Below, piece by piece: positions 16,790 through 23,594 of a DNA stretch of 64,000 bases. This stretch comes from Gordonia jacobaea. Lineage in GTDB: Bacteria > Actinomycetota > Actinomycetes > Mycobacteriales > Mycobacteriaceae. The translations under genes and the position numbers were made by a program. The stretch is taken from contig NZ_LDTZ01000014.1 in assembly GCF_001186365.1 (NCBI RefSeq), forward strand, positions 124,001-188,000, written 5' to 3'. The notes beneath the pieces are model-generated. The model was not told where the DNA came from and did not search any database. It saw nothing but the letters and a program-made list of their open reading frames with translations. Numbering within the stretch: the stretch's first letter is position 1; each line of letters begins with the position of its first letter.

Positions 16790-17512
16790 GTGAGCACCAT
16801 CGAACTGCTCTGGCGCAAGGTGGTGCCGTTGCCTGCGCGGCAGGGGAGGCCGCCGCGGTTCACGGCGGACGCGGTCGTGGACTCGGCCATCGCGGTCGCC
16901 GACCGGATCGGGTCGAGATTCACCCTGCGCGACGTCGCGCAGGAGCTGGGAGCGCCGGTGATGTCGCTGTACTCCTACGTCGACAATCGTGAGCAGCTCG
17001 TCGAGCTCATGGTCGACCAGTGTCGTGCCGACATGACGCATTCGGTGCTGACCGGAACGTGGCAGTCGCGCCTGCGGCAGGTCGCAGCCGACAACCTGAG
17101 CCTGTTCGACCGCCACCCGTGGATGGTCGACGTCGAGTCCGAACGCGCGATTCTCGGACCGGGAACCCTCGGCAAATACGAGCGTGAACTCGGCGCCGTC
17201 GAGTCTCTCGAGCTCAGCGACGCGGCGAAAGATGCTGCGCTGCAACTGGTGCTGAACTTCGTTCGTGCGTCGGCTCGTTCGCTGCATCACGCGATTGCGG
17301 AGCGGCGAGAAGAGACCCCCGAGCAGTGGTGGGAGCGGGAGGGCGCGCAGCTCGCGAAACTCGGTGTCGAGGAACGCTATCCGCTGGCATCCCGTATCGG
17401 TACGGCCGCTGGACAAGCGACCGGGGCGGCCGAGAACGCCGGCGCCGCCCGCGACTTCGGATTGTCGGCGCTGCTTCTCGGCATCGAGGCGATGGAGTCC
17501 TCGGGGGTGTGA
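16790..17512 (+). CDS. TetR/AcrR-family regulator
   Basis: A 240-residue regulator of the TetR group with a C-terminal domain like TetR class proteins. The HTH is unusual in sitting about 25 residues in, after LWRKVVPLPARQGRPPRFTADAV; recognition helix region FTLRDVAQELGAPVMSLYSYVDNREQLVELM. The ligand domain holds a conserved HHAIAERREETPEQWW stretch. GTG 16790 follows a GGGAG Shine-Dalgarno. It should repress itself and the divergent VOC gene through the paired sites at 16722-16763. Confidence 0.87.
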   Translation: MSTIELLWRKVVPLPARQGRPPRFTADAVVDSAIAVADRIGSRFTLRDVAQELGAPVMSLYSYVDNREQLVELMVDQCRADMTHSVLTGTWQSRLRQVAADNLSLFDRHPWMVDVESERAILGPGTLGKYERELGAVESLELSDAAKDAALQLVLNFVRASARSLHHAIAERREETPEQWWEREGAQLAKLGVEERYPLASRIGTAAGQATGAAENAGAARDFGLSALLLGIEAMESSGV

Positions 17513-17543
17513 ACGCAGCGAGGAGGCCGCGAGCGCGACAAAC

Positions 17544-17623
17544 TTGCGTACACAATCCGGTCGTCAGCGAGAGGCCACGACAATAATTGTCGCGGCGCCC
17601 CGCTGACGTCACAGTTGTGTACG
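17544..17623. repeat. Imperfect 80-bp palindrome
   Basis: The left arm contains CGTACACAA, CGTCAGCG and CGACAAT; the right arm returns ATTGTCG, CGCTGACG and TTGTGTACG in mirrored order around the centre near 17583. About three quarters of the 40 positions per arm pair. It stands between the TetR gene and the DUF899 gene and could fold into a long hairpin or be a miniature element. Confidence 0.65.
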
Positions 17624-17669
17624 TACCCAGGGGCAACGTGTTCGTGTGTCGGCGCGACGATGAGTTTTC

Positions 17670-17699
17670 CCGGTCACCGCGGTCAGTCTCTGTGACCGG
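17670..17699. promoter_or_regulatory. Inverted repeat upstream of the DUF899 gene
   Basis: CCGGTCAC (17670-17677) is mirrored by GTGACCGG (17692-17699) with a 14-bp spacer, about 63 bp before the DUF899 start. It may be an operator or a leader hairpin. Confidence 0.4.
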
Positions 17700-17761
17700 A
17701 CTTCTTCTCGGTTGAATTCGGCCCGACTTCCTCGGCCCAACTTCAAGGACAGGAGCACTGA

Positions 17762-18442
17762 ATGTCTGCAGGACTCCCACCCGTCGTCGACGTAGATACC
17801 TGGCGTCGCGAACTCGACGAGCTGCGCGCCCGTGAGAAGGCCGCAACTCGTGAACTCGATGCGATTGCGGCGCAACGTCGTCGAATGCCGATGGTCGAGG
17901 TCACCGATCACACGCTCACCGGTCCGGGCGGCCCGATCGCGCTCTCGGACATCTTCGACGGTCGCTCACAGTTGATCGTCTACAACCACATGTGGACAGA
18001 CGGAGCCGCGTTGCAGTGTGGCGGTTGCACCGGGTACACGTCGCAGTTCACCCGGCTCGACTTCCTGGACAACTACGACGCGCGTTTCGTGATCGTCACC
18101 AACGGACCGATCGGCGAGGCGCTGGACTACAAGCGGCGGGTCGGCAACCGGATGGACTGGTACTCGGCGGCGGGCACGACCTTCGGCACCGAGGTCGACG
18201 CGGCACCCGGCGAGGGCTTCGCCATCAACGTCTTCCTCCGCGACGGGCAACGGGTCTTCCGTACCTGGCACACCGCCGGCCGCGGCACCGAGCAACTCGG
18301 TCATAGCTTCTCGCTCCTCGACATCCTGCCGTGGGGCAGGCAGGAGGAGTGGCAGGACGTGCCCGACGGCTGGCCGCAGCGTCCGACGTACTCGGGGTGG
18401 GCGAGCTCGGCCGACATCGCACGCTTGTACGGAGAGGCGTAG
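17762..18442 (+). CDS. DUF899-family thioredoxin-like protein
   Basis: A 226-residue cytoplasmic protein of the DUF899 family, which has a thioredoxin-like fold. Typical features are the N-terminal WRRELDELRAREKAATRELDAIAAQRRRMPMVEV helix, LSDIFDGRSQLIVYNHMW, the CGGC motif in LQCGGCTGYT as the likely redox centre, and the LDILPWGRQEEWQDVPDGWPQ tail. The true reaction is unknown. ATG 17762 follows AAGGACAGGAG. It precedes phoP on the same strand, separated by a GC-rich palindrome. Confidence 0.88.
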   Translation: MSAGLPPVVDVDTWRRELDELRAREKAATRELDAIAAQRRRMPMVEVTDHTLTGPGGPIALSDIFDGRSQLIVYNHMWTDGAALQCGGCTGYTSQFTRLDFLDNYDARFVIVTNGPIGEALDYKRRVGNRMDWYSAAGTTFGTEVDAAPGEGFAINVFLRDGQRVFRTWHTAGRGTEQLGHSFSLLDILPWGRQEEWQDVPDGWPQRPTYSGWASSADIARLYGEA

Positions 18443-18459
18443 GCCCAGGGCCCTGGGCC
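18442..18459 (+). terminator. GC-rich palindrome after the DUF899 gene
   Basis: GGCCCAGGGCCCTGGGCC is a perfect 18-bp palindrome that starts at the last base of the stop codon. It can form a tight hairpin but lacks a T-tract, so termination is only likely. Confidence 0.5.
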
Positions 18460-18501
18460 CGGCGTCGCAGAATGAACGCTCCCGAACGTGCAGGTCAACG
18501 C

Positions 18502-18519
18502 TCACAGGAAGCTGCCAGC
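18502..18519 (+). promoter_or_regulatory. PhoP-like box upstream of phoP
   Basis: TCACAGG-AAGC-TGCCAGC fits the mycobacterial PhoP direct-repeat pattern TCACAGC-N4-TCACAGC. It ends 22 bp before the phoP ATG, overlapping the expected -35 region. A near-identical box lies at 25781-25798. Confidence 0.65.
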
Positions 18520-18541
18520 TCGTCTCCAGACTGATGGCAGA

Positions 18542-19306
18542 ATGCTGCGAGAAGGTGTATCTGTGAACGAGATGGGTCAGGGAACACACCAGTTGATCAG
18601 CAGGGGCGCCGGAACTGGGCCGCGAGTGCTCGTCGTCGACGACGAGACCAATATCCGTGAGCTGCTCTCGGTGTCGTTGAAGTTTCAGGGATACGACGTC
18701 GAGGTCGCCGCTGGCGGCCCCGAGGCCATCGACAGGTGCCGAACCTACAAGCCCGATGTGCTCATCCTCGACGTGATGATGCCCGGCATGGACGGATTCG
18801 GGCTGCTGCGCAGGTTGCGCGCCGACGGCGTCGACGCACCCGCGCTGTTCCTATCTGCCCGCGACAGCGTCGAGGACAAGATCAACGGCTTGACGGTCGG
18901 CGGCGACGACTACGTCACCAAGCCGTTCAGCCTCGAAGAAGTCGTCGCGCGCTTGCAGGTGTTGTTGCGCCGCAGCGGATTCGACGCGCAGGCCAAAGAG
19001 GCGTCGCGGGTCACCTTCGCCGACATCGAACTCGACGACGAGACCCACGAGGTCTGGAAGGCGGGCAAGCTGGTCTCGCTGTCGCCGACGGAGTTCACGT
19101 TGCTCCGCTACTTCATGGTGAACGCGGGCACGGTGCTGTCGAAGCCTCGTATCCTCGACCATGTGTGGAACTACGACTTCGGCGGCGAGGTGAACGTCGT
19201 CGAATCGTATGTCTCGTACCTGCGTCGCAAACTCGACTTCGGCGAGAAGCCACTCATCCACACGCTGCGCGGCGTCGGATATGTGATGCGAGAGCCGCGT
19301 ACCTGA
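18542..19306 (+). CDS. phoP: Response regulator PhoP
   Basis: An OmpR-type response regulator, 254 residues: receiver domain with the acidic pair Asp33/Asp34, phospho-acceptor Asp77 in LILDVMMPGMDGFG and Lys in VTKPFSLEEVV, then a winged-helix effector with SPTEFTLLRYFMVNAGTVLSKPRILDHVWNYDFGG. The wording is very close to M. tuberculosis PhoP (Rv0757), which controls envelope lipids and acid response. ATG 18542 gives an N-terminus similar to that protein (MLREGV against MRKGV) with CAGACT 9 nt upstream; GTG 18563 with GAAGG is the alternative. The stop overlaps phoR by one base. Confidence 0.92.
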   Translation: MLREGVSVNEMGQGTHQLISRGAGTGPRVLVVDDETNIRELLSVSLKFQGYDVEVAAGGPEAIDRCRTYKPDVLILDVMMPGMDGFGLLRRLRADGVDAPALFLSARDSVEDKINGLTVGGDDYVTKPFSLEEVVARLQVLLRRSGFDAQAKEASRVTFADIELDDETHEVWKAGKLVSLSPTEFTLLRYFMVNAGTVLSKPRILDHVWNYDFGGEVNVVESYVSYLRRKLDFGEKPLIHTLRGVGYVMREPRT

Positions 19307-20850
19307 TGGTGGCAACGCAGCCGCACTCTGCAGCGGCACGGTCTGCTCCGCAGAGCGCCGAGTCTGCGGGCGGACTATCTGGCGCAGTCGCCAGTCGTGC
19401 GAAACGCGGTGTACCACTGCGTATCTCGCTGGTTGCGCTGACGGTTCTGCTGATGGCCGTCGGCCTTCTGGTGTCCGGGATTGCCGTGACGTCGGCGATG
19501 AAGAGTGACCTGATGTCGCGCACGGACGCGGGTCTCGTTTCGGCGGTCGACACCTGGGCCAAGCCCCGCATCCACGTCAGCGACTCGCCCGGCCCACCGC
19601 CGGGGCCTCGCAGGCCGCCGTCGCCGTACTTCGTGGAGAACACCCTGTCCAACGGGACGGTGATCTCCAGCAATGACTTCGACGACGAGCCCGCCACCTC
19701 CGCTCTGCCCCAGGGCGATGACGGCCCGGTGACGGTGAATTCCGCGGACGGCAACGGGCCGCAGTGGCGGGTGATCAAGCGGTCGAGTCCCGAGGGGCAG
19801 TCGATCGTCGCGATCCCGCTGACGGATGTGAACAAGACCATCTCGCGTCTGCAGTGGCTCGAGTTCGGGATCGGTGCGGCGATCGTTCTCGTGATCGGGG
19901 TGCTGAGCTATCTACTCGTCCGCTCCTCGCTGCGCCCGTTGCGCCGCGTCGAGGAGACCGCGCACGCGATCGCGGCGGGCAACCTCAACATGCGCGTACC
20001 GCCTGCCGCGCCGAACACCGAGGTCGGCAGCCTGTCGTCGTCGCTGAACACCATGCTCGGCCAGATTCAGCACGCGTTCGCCAAAACCGCCGCATCCGAG
20101 CAGCAGGCCAGGGCGTCCGAAGAGCAGGCGCGCGCATCCGAGGAGAAGATGCGACGTTTCGTCGCCGACGCCTCCCACGAACTTCGTACGCCGTTGACCT
20201 CGATCAAGGGGTTCGCCGAGTTGTCGCGCAGCGGCGCGCTCCCCGACACCGGCGACGCACTTCGACGCATCGACGACGAGGCGGGCCGAATGGCTCTGCT
20301 CGTCGAGGATCTGCTGGTGCTCGCGCGTCTCGACGCGCACCGGCCGCTGAACTCCGAGCCCGTCGACGTGTTGTCGCTGGCCGCCGACGCCGTGCAGGCG
20401 GCGCGCGTCGCGGCACCCGAGCGGAGCATCCGGCTCGAGATCGGCGAGTCCGACGAGCCGCCGATGGTCCTGGGCGACTCACCACGCCTCATGCAGGTGA
20501 TCCGCAACCTGGTGAACAACGCGGTGGTGCACACCCCGAAGGATGCGTCGATCACCGTCGGAGTCGCCGTCGACCGCGCAGGCACCCACGGCAACGGTGC
20601 GCCCGTCGACGACGTGGTGATCACCGTTGCCGACACCGGTCAGGGCCTCGAAGCCGGCGAACTCGAGCACGTCTTCGAGCGGTTCTACCGCGGCGATTCG
20701 TCGCGCTACCGCGGCGAAGGCGGCGGCAGCGGACTGGGCCTCTCGATCGTGGCGGCACTCGTCGGGGCTCACGGCGGCCGCGTCGGGGTCGAGTCGACAC
20801 CCGGCCAGGGCGCGTGCTTCTGGGTGCGCCTACCCCGGCTCGCGGCCTGA
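19306..20850 (+). CDS. phoR: Sensor histidine kinase PhoR
   Basis: The membrane kinase partner of PhoP, 514 residues. It has an N-terminal polar tail, a first membrane helix (ISLVALTVLLMAVGLLVSGIAV), an extracytoplasmic sensor of about 120 residues with a proline-rich PGPPPGPRRPPSPYF segment, a second helix (FGIGAAIVLVIGVLSYLLV), a HAMP domain, a short coiled coil with EEQARASEE repeats, the phospho-His291 in DASHELRTPLTSIKG, and an ATPase domain with VNNAVVH, DTGQGL and GSGLGLSI. ATG 19306 sits in TGATG overlapping the phoP stop, so translation is coupled. Confidence 0.92.
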   Translation: MVATQPHSAAARSAPQSAESAGGLSGAVASRAKRGVPLRISLVALTVLLMAVGLLVSGIAVTSAMKSDLMSRTDAGLVSAVDTWAKPRIHVSDSPGPPPGPRRPPSPYFVENTLSNGTVISSNDFDDEPATSALPQGDDGPVTVNSADGNGPQWRVIKRSSPEGQSIVAIPLTDVNKTISRLQWLEFGIGAAIVLVIGVLSYLLVRSSLRPLRRVEETAHAIAAGNLNMRVPPAAPNTEVGSLSSSLNTMLGQIQHAFAKTAASEQQARASEEQARASEEKMRRFVADASHELRTPLTSIKGFAELSRSGALPDTGDALRRIDDEAGRMALLVEDLLVLARLDAHRPLNSEPVDVLSLAADAVQAARVAAPERSIRLEIGESDEPPMVLGDSPRLMQVIRNLVNNAVVHTPKDASITVGVAVDRAGTHGNGAPVDDVVITVADTGQGLEAGELEHVFERFYRGDSSRYRGEGGGSGLGLSIVAALVGAHGGRVGVESTPGQGACFWVRLPRLAA

Positions 20851-20857
20851 GCTGCGC

Positions 20858-20934
20858 GTCGACCGTGCGCTCGAGACTGTCGACCGTGCGCTCGGGACCG
20901 TCGACTGGGCGCTCGGGACCGTCGACTGTGCGTC
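20858..20934. repeat. 21-bp tandem repeat, about 3.7 units
   Basis: Units start at 20858, 20879, 20900 and 20921. The first reads GTCGACCGTGCGCTCGAG plus ACT. The array fills the convergent gap between phoR and the restriction gene. The same 21-mer occurs in reverse orientation at 23509-23580. Confidence 0.9.
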
Positions 20935-21772
20935 AGACCAGCCGGTGCAGCCGCGCGAACTCGGCGAGGTCGTCGCGGAATGTGTCGAGCGTTGCGAGCG
21001 TGTACATCCCGTCGATCTGGCGGTCGGCCCATAGTTGGTGGATGCGGCGGAGGTCGGACTGCCTCGACTTCCAGCCGATTCCGTCGATGACCGCCAGGAC
21101 CACCTGGCGCGGAAGCCGGACCTCGGCCATCTCCTCGATCTCGCGCACGGCGTCGGTCAGCTTGCTGCCGGTTGAGTCGAAACCCTTTGCGGCGACGACG
21201 ATGTCGGCAGCTCCCTCGTGTCCGACGATGAGATCGGCGGGGGCATCGCGCCCGCCTCGTCCGGAGAATCGGGAGCGGGTCACGTAGGGGAGTCCGAGAT
21301 CGCGGGCGATGGCCTCGATCTCGTCTTCGATGTGTCGCCCCGACGCTCCCGCGCGGGTGGCCGTTGCGCGCGTTCCCGATCGCGCCACGAGGATGTCGGC
21401 AAACGTGTACGTCCGTGCCATCTGTACTCGCAGCATCCGGACCAGGTCGAACTCCCGGTCCATCCAACTGACCAGCTCGTATGGCTGTGTGCGCGCAACC
21501 TTTTGCCACGACGACGTCCCGAACTCGTGCCGCAGGTTGTTGCGCAACTTCTCTTGCGAGAGGCCGACGGCCAGCCGCAGAATGCTGTCCTCGTCGGCGT
21601 GATCGCGCGCCCAGACGGCGAGCCCAGTGAGGTCGGTGTCGAGTACCTCGGTCAGTGTCTCGACGGCGTCGACGATTTTTTCCGCATCGGGGGTCGACGC
21701 TGTCGGGTCGACGTGTGCGGTCAGCCGGCCCAGCGTCGACAGATAGTCGTCGAACTCTCCCGCGTCACTCAT
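20933..21772 (-). CDS. Putative type II restriction endonuclease (DpnII-like)
   Basis: A 279-residue protein 47 bp downstream of a DNA adenine methylase, the expected place for its partner nuclease. The C-terminal half resembles the DpnII/MboI group: GSKL at 202-205 after the core strands, then VVLAVIDGIGWKSRQSDL and IDGMYTLATL. The PD-(D/E)xK core seems to be Asp180 (PADLIV) and Lys196 (VVAAK), but the usual acid two residues before the lysine is Ala194, so activity or metal geometry may differ. DpnII relatives cut GATC; the site here is not proven. It also could be a decayed nuclease. Confidence 0.65.
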   Translation of the reverse strand: MSDAGEFDDYLSTLGRLTAHVDPTASTPDAEKIVDAVETLTEVLDTDLTGLAVWARDHADEDSILRLAVGLSQEKLRNNLRHEFGTSSWQKVARTQPYELVSWMDREFDLVRMLRVQMARTYTFADILVARSGTRATATRAGASGRHIEDEIEAIARDLGLPYVTRSRFSGRGGRDAPADLIVGHEGAADIVVAAKGFDSTGSKLTDAVREIEEMAEVRLPRQVVLAVIDGIGWKSRQSDLRRIHQLWADRQIDGMYTLATLDTFRDDLAEFARLHRLV

Positions 21773-21819
21773 CGTCGTCGATCCCTGTGTGTCTCAAAGA
21801 TGTTGTATTTCAACGATGT

Positions 21820-22947
21820 TCAGTCTCGGCCGATGAACAGGTACTCGCTCACGTCGCGACGGGTCGCGGCGGCGTGGGTGCCGAAGCTGTACTTGTGGTC
21901 GATCGCGATGACCTCGACCGACGGCTTGACCTTGCCAAGCAGGTCAACGATGCGGTCCGCGCCGGGCAGGGCGTTCGACGAATAGGACAGCACGATCGCG
22001 CCCGCGTCCTCGAAGTGCTCGAACGTGCGGACCAGGGCGTCGTCGATGGTCCGTTTGTAGGCGAACGGGGTGAACCGCTTCGGCAGCTTCTTGGTCTTGG
22101 TGTTCTCCATGATGCTCATGCCCTCCCAGTAGACCGAGAGGCCCTCGAGGAAGTGGTAGCGCTTGATGTAGTCGTTGTCGTCGGTGGGCGGTGCGTAGGG
22201 AGGATCGAGATAGACGAGGTCGGGAGCGGCGTCGAACAGCGGTGTGACGTCGAGGTCGAAGACGTCATCGCAACTGCTGCGATGCTTGCGGCCGTTGCTG
22301 AAGACAGTCGAGTTGTATTCCGACGCCGCGCGCAGCCGGAAGTGATCGCGTAGCGACATGCGCAGATCGCGCCGGCCGTCGGCGTAGCGGGTGGCGTCGG
22401 TGAACGTGAAGACGCCGCGTGGCTGCTTACGTGCTGCCGAGAGGACGAGGGCGGAGATGGCAAGGTCGCGGCGGTACCCACGCAGCCGCGCGATGTGTGA
22501 CCACGCGGAATCGAGGAAGGCGCGGTCGGCGGCGTCGAAGTAGAGGCCGTCGAACGTGCTGCGGATGAAGTCGCGGTCGTCGAGGGGTGGGCCGCAGATC
22601 TCGTCGATCAACTCGGGCTCGAGACGCACCGAAGAATTGGCGACCGTCGCGCGGGCGATGATGCTCGGAAAGTTCAGAAAGTCGTTGCTCGCAACGGAGA
22701 ACCCCTGCGCCTTGAGCAGATACGACACGACCCCCGACCCGGAGAACGCGTCGACCGCGGTGGTTCCGCCGATCTCGGCGAACGTCCGCTCGAGGTGGGG
22801 GAGGAGCCGGTACTTGGAGCCCATGTACCGCAACCGGGGGAAGCGCTGGGCGCGTGCCACCACCTCTGCGGAACCGACCGGCCGCGTCCCGGACGGCGTT
22901 ACGGACTGCGTCGGGGGCGCGGCGTCGGTGAACTCTCGACGACTCAC
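21820..22947 (-). CDS. DNA N6-adenine methyltransferase (D12 class)
   Basis: Transfers a methyl group from SAM to adenine, protecting sites from the neighbouring nuclease. The 375-residue protein has the D12/alpha-class motif order: motif X YMGSK (41-45), motif I DAFSGSG (66-72), motif II near NDFLNFP, and the catalytic motif IV DPPY (248-251). A large variable region between 110 and 240 would hold target recognition. It lacks the Dam-like FNxPxG signature. GTG 22947 has no clear Shine-Dalgarno. The RM pair interrupts the phoR-HIT neighbourhood known from M. tuberculosis, suggesting insertion. Confidence 0.85.
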   Translation of the reverse strand: MSRREFTDAAPPTQSVTPSGTRPVGSAEVVARAQRFPRLRYMGSKYRLLPHLERTFAEIGGTTAVDAFSGSGVVSYLLKAQGFSVASNDFLNFPSIIARATVANSSVRLEPELIDEICGPPLDDRDFIRSTFDGLYFDAADRAFLDSAWSHIARLRGYRRDLAISALVLSAARKQPRGVFTFTDATRYADGRRDLRMSLRDHFRLRAASEYNSTVFSNGRKHRSSCDDVFDLDVTPLFDAAPDLVYLDPPYAPPTDDNDYIKRYHFLEGLSVYWEGMSIMENTKTKKLPKRFTPFAYKRTIDDALVRTFEHFEDAGAIVLSYSSNALPGADRIVDLLGKVKPSVEVIAIDHKYSFGTHAAATRRDVSEYLFIGRD

Positions 22948-23069
22948 AGGAAAAGAATGTCACGGCCCACCGACAAGATCGCAGGCAACACGACTCGATC
23001 GCCGACAACGTCGCCGGGATTGCCCACAACACCCGCAGTATTGCCGCCCGACCGCCATAGAATGTCCTC

Positions 23070-23495
23070 ATGGCATCGGTATTCACCAAGATCATCAACG
23101 GAGAACTGCCCGGTCGATTCGTGTGGAAGGACGGCCAGGCGGTCGCATTCCTCACCATCGAGCCGGTGACCGAGGGCCACGTCCTGGTCGTGCCGCGCAA
23201 GGAGGTCGATCACTGGGAGCAGATGGACACGGCATCGTTCACCCATCTCGCCGACGTCGCGCAGCAGGTCGGCCGTGCCGTCAAAGCCGCGTTCGACGCT
23301 CCGCGCATGGGTCTGCTCATCGCCGGACTCGAGATACCGCACGTGCACCTGCACGTCTTCCCCGCCAAGAGCATGGAGACGTTCGACCTCAGCAAGGCCC
23401 GCAAAGACATCACGCCTGAGGAACTCGACGCCGACGCCGAGAAGATCCGCGCCGCGCTCCGGGCAACCGGGTACGGCGAGTACGTCGCAGACTGA
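23070..23495 (+). CDS. HIT-family nucleotide hydrolase/transferase
   Basis: A 141-residue HIT protein with the catalytic histidine triad HVHLHVFP and the N-terminal FTKIINGELPGRFVWKD typical of the Hint/HinT branch; these remove AMP from amine-linked nucleotides. It matches the small HIT gene next to phoR in M. tuberculosis (Rv0759c). ATG 23070 lies 6 nt after TAGAAT (23058-23063), so the message is probably leaderless. It is divergent from the methylase gene. Confidence 0.92.
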   Translation: MASVFTKIINGELPGRFVWKDGQAVAFLTIEPVTEGHVLVVPRKEVDHWEQMDTASFTHLADVAQQVGRAVKAAFDAPRMGLLIAGLEIPHVHLHVFPAKSMETFDLSKARKDITPEELDADAEKIRAALRATGYGEYVAD

Positions 23496-23508
23496 GCGTC
23501 GCGCCGCA

Positions 23509-23580
23509 CAGTCGACGCGCTGGAGCGCCCAGTCGGCAGTCTCGAGCGCACAGTCGACAATCTGCAGTGCCCAGTCGTCG
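23509..23580. repeat. 21-bp tandem repeat, inverted relative to 20858
   Basis: Units begin at 23509, 23530, 23551 and 23572 with CAGTCG. Across 23538-23558 the sequence is the exact reverse complement of a composite 21-mer of the array at 20858-20934. It lies in the convergent gap between the HIT gene and recQ. Confidence 0.85.
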
Positions 23581-23594
23581 AGCGGCCCGGGCGG

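Noticed and set aside
19764..21287. 507-codon frame across phoR and the repeat array
   Set aside because: Shadow of phoR in another frame; composition is Arg-rich and without motifs.
20858..23580. GTCGAC in the flanking 21-mers as the recognition site of the RM system
   Set aside because: GTCGAC is very common in this genome, and the nuclease looks DpnII-like rather than SalI-like; the link would be chance.
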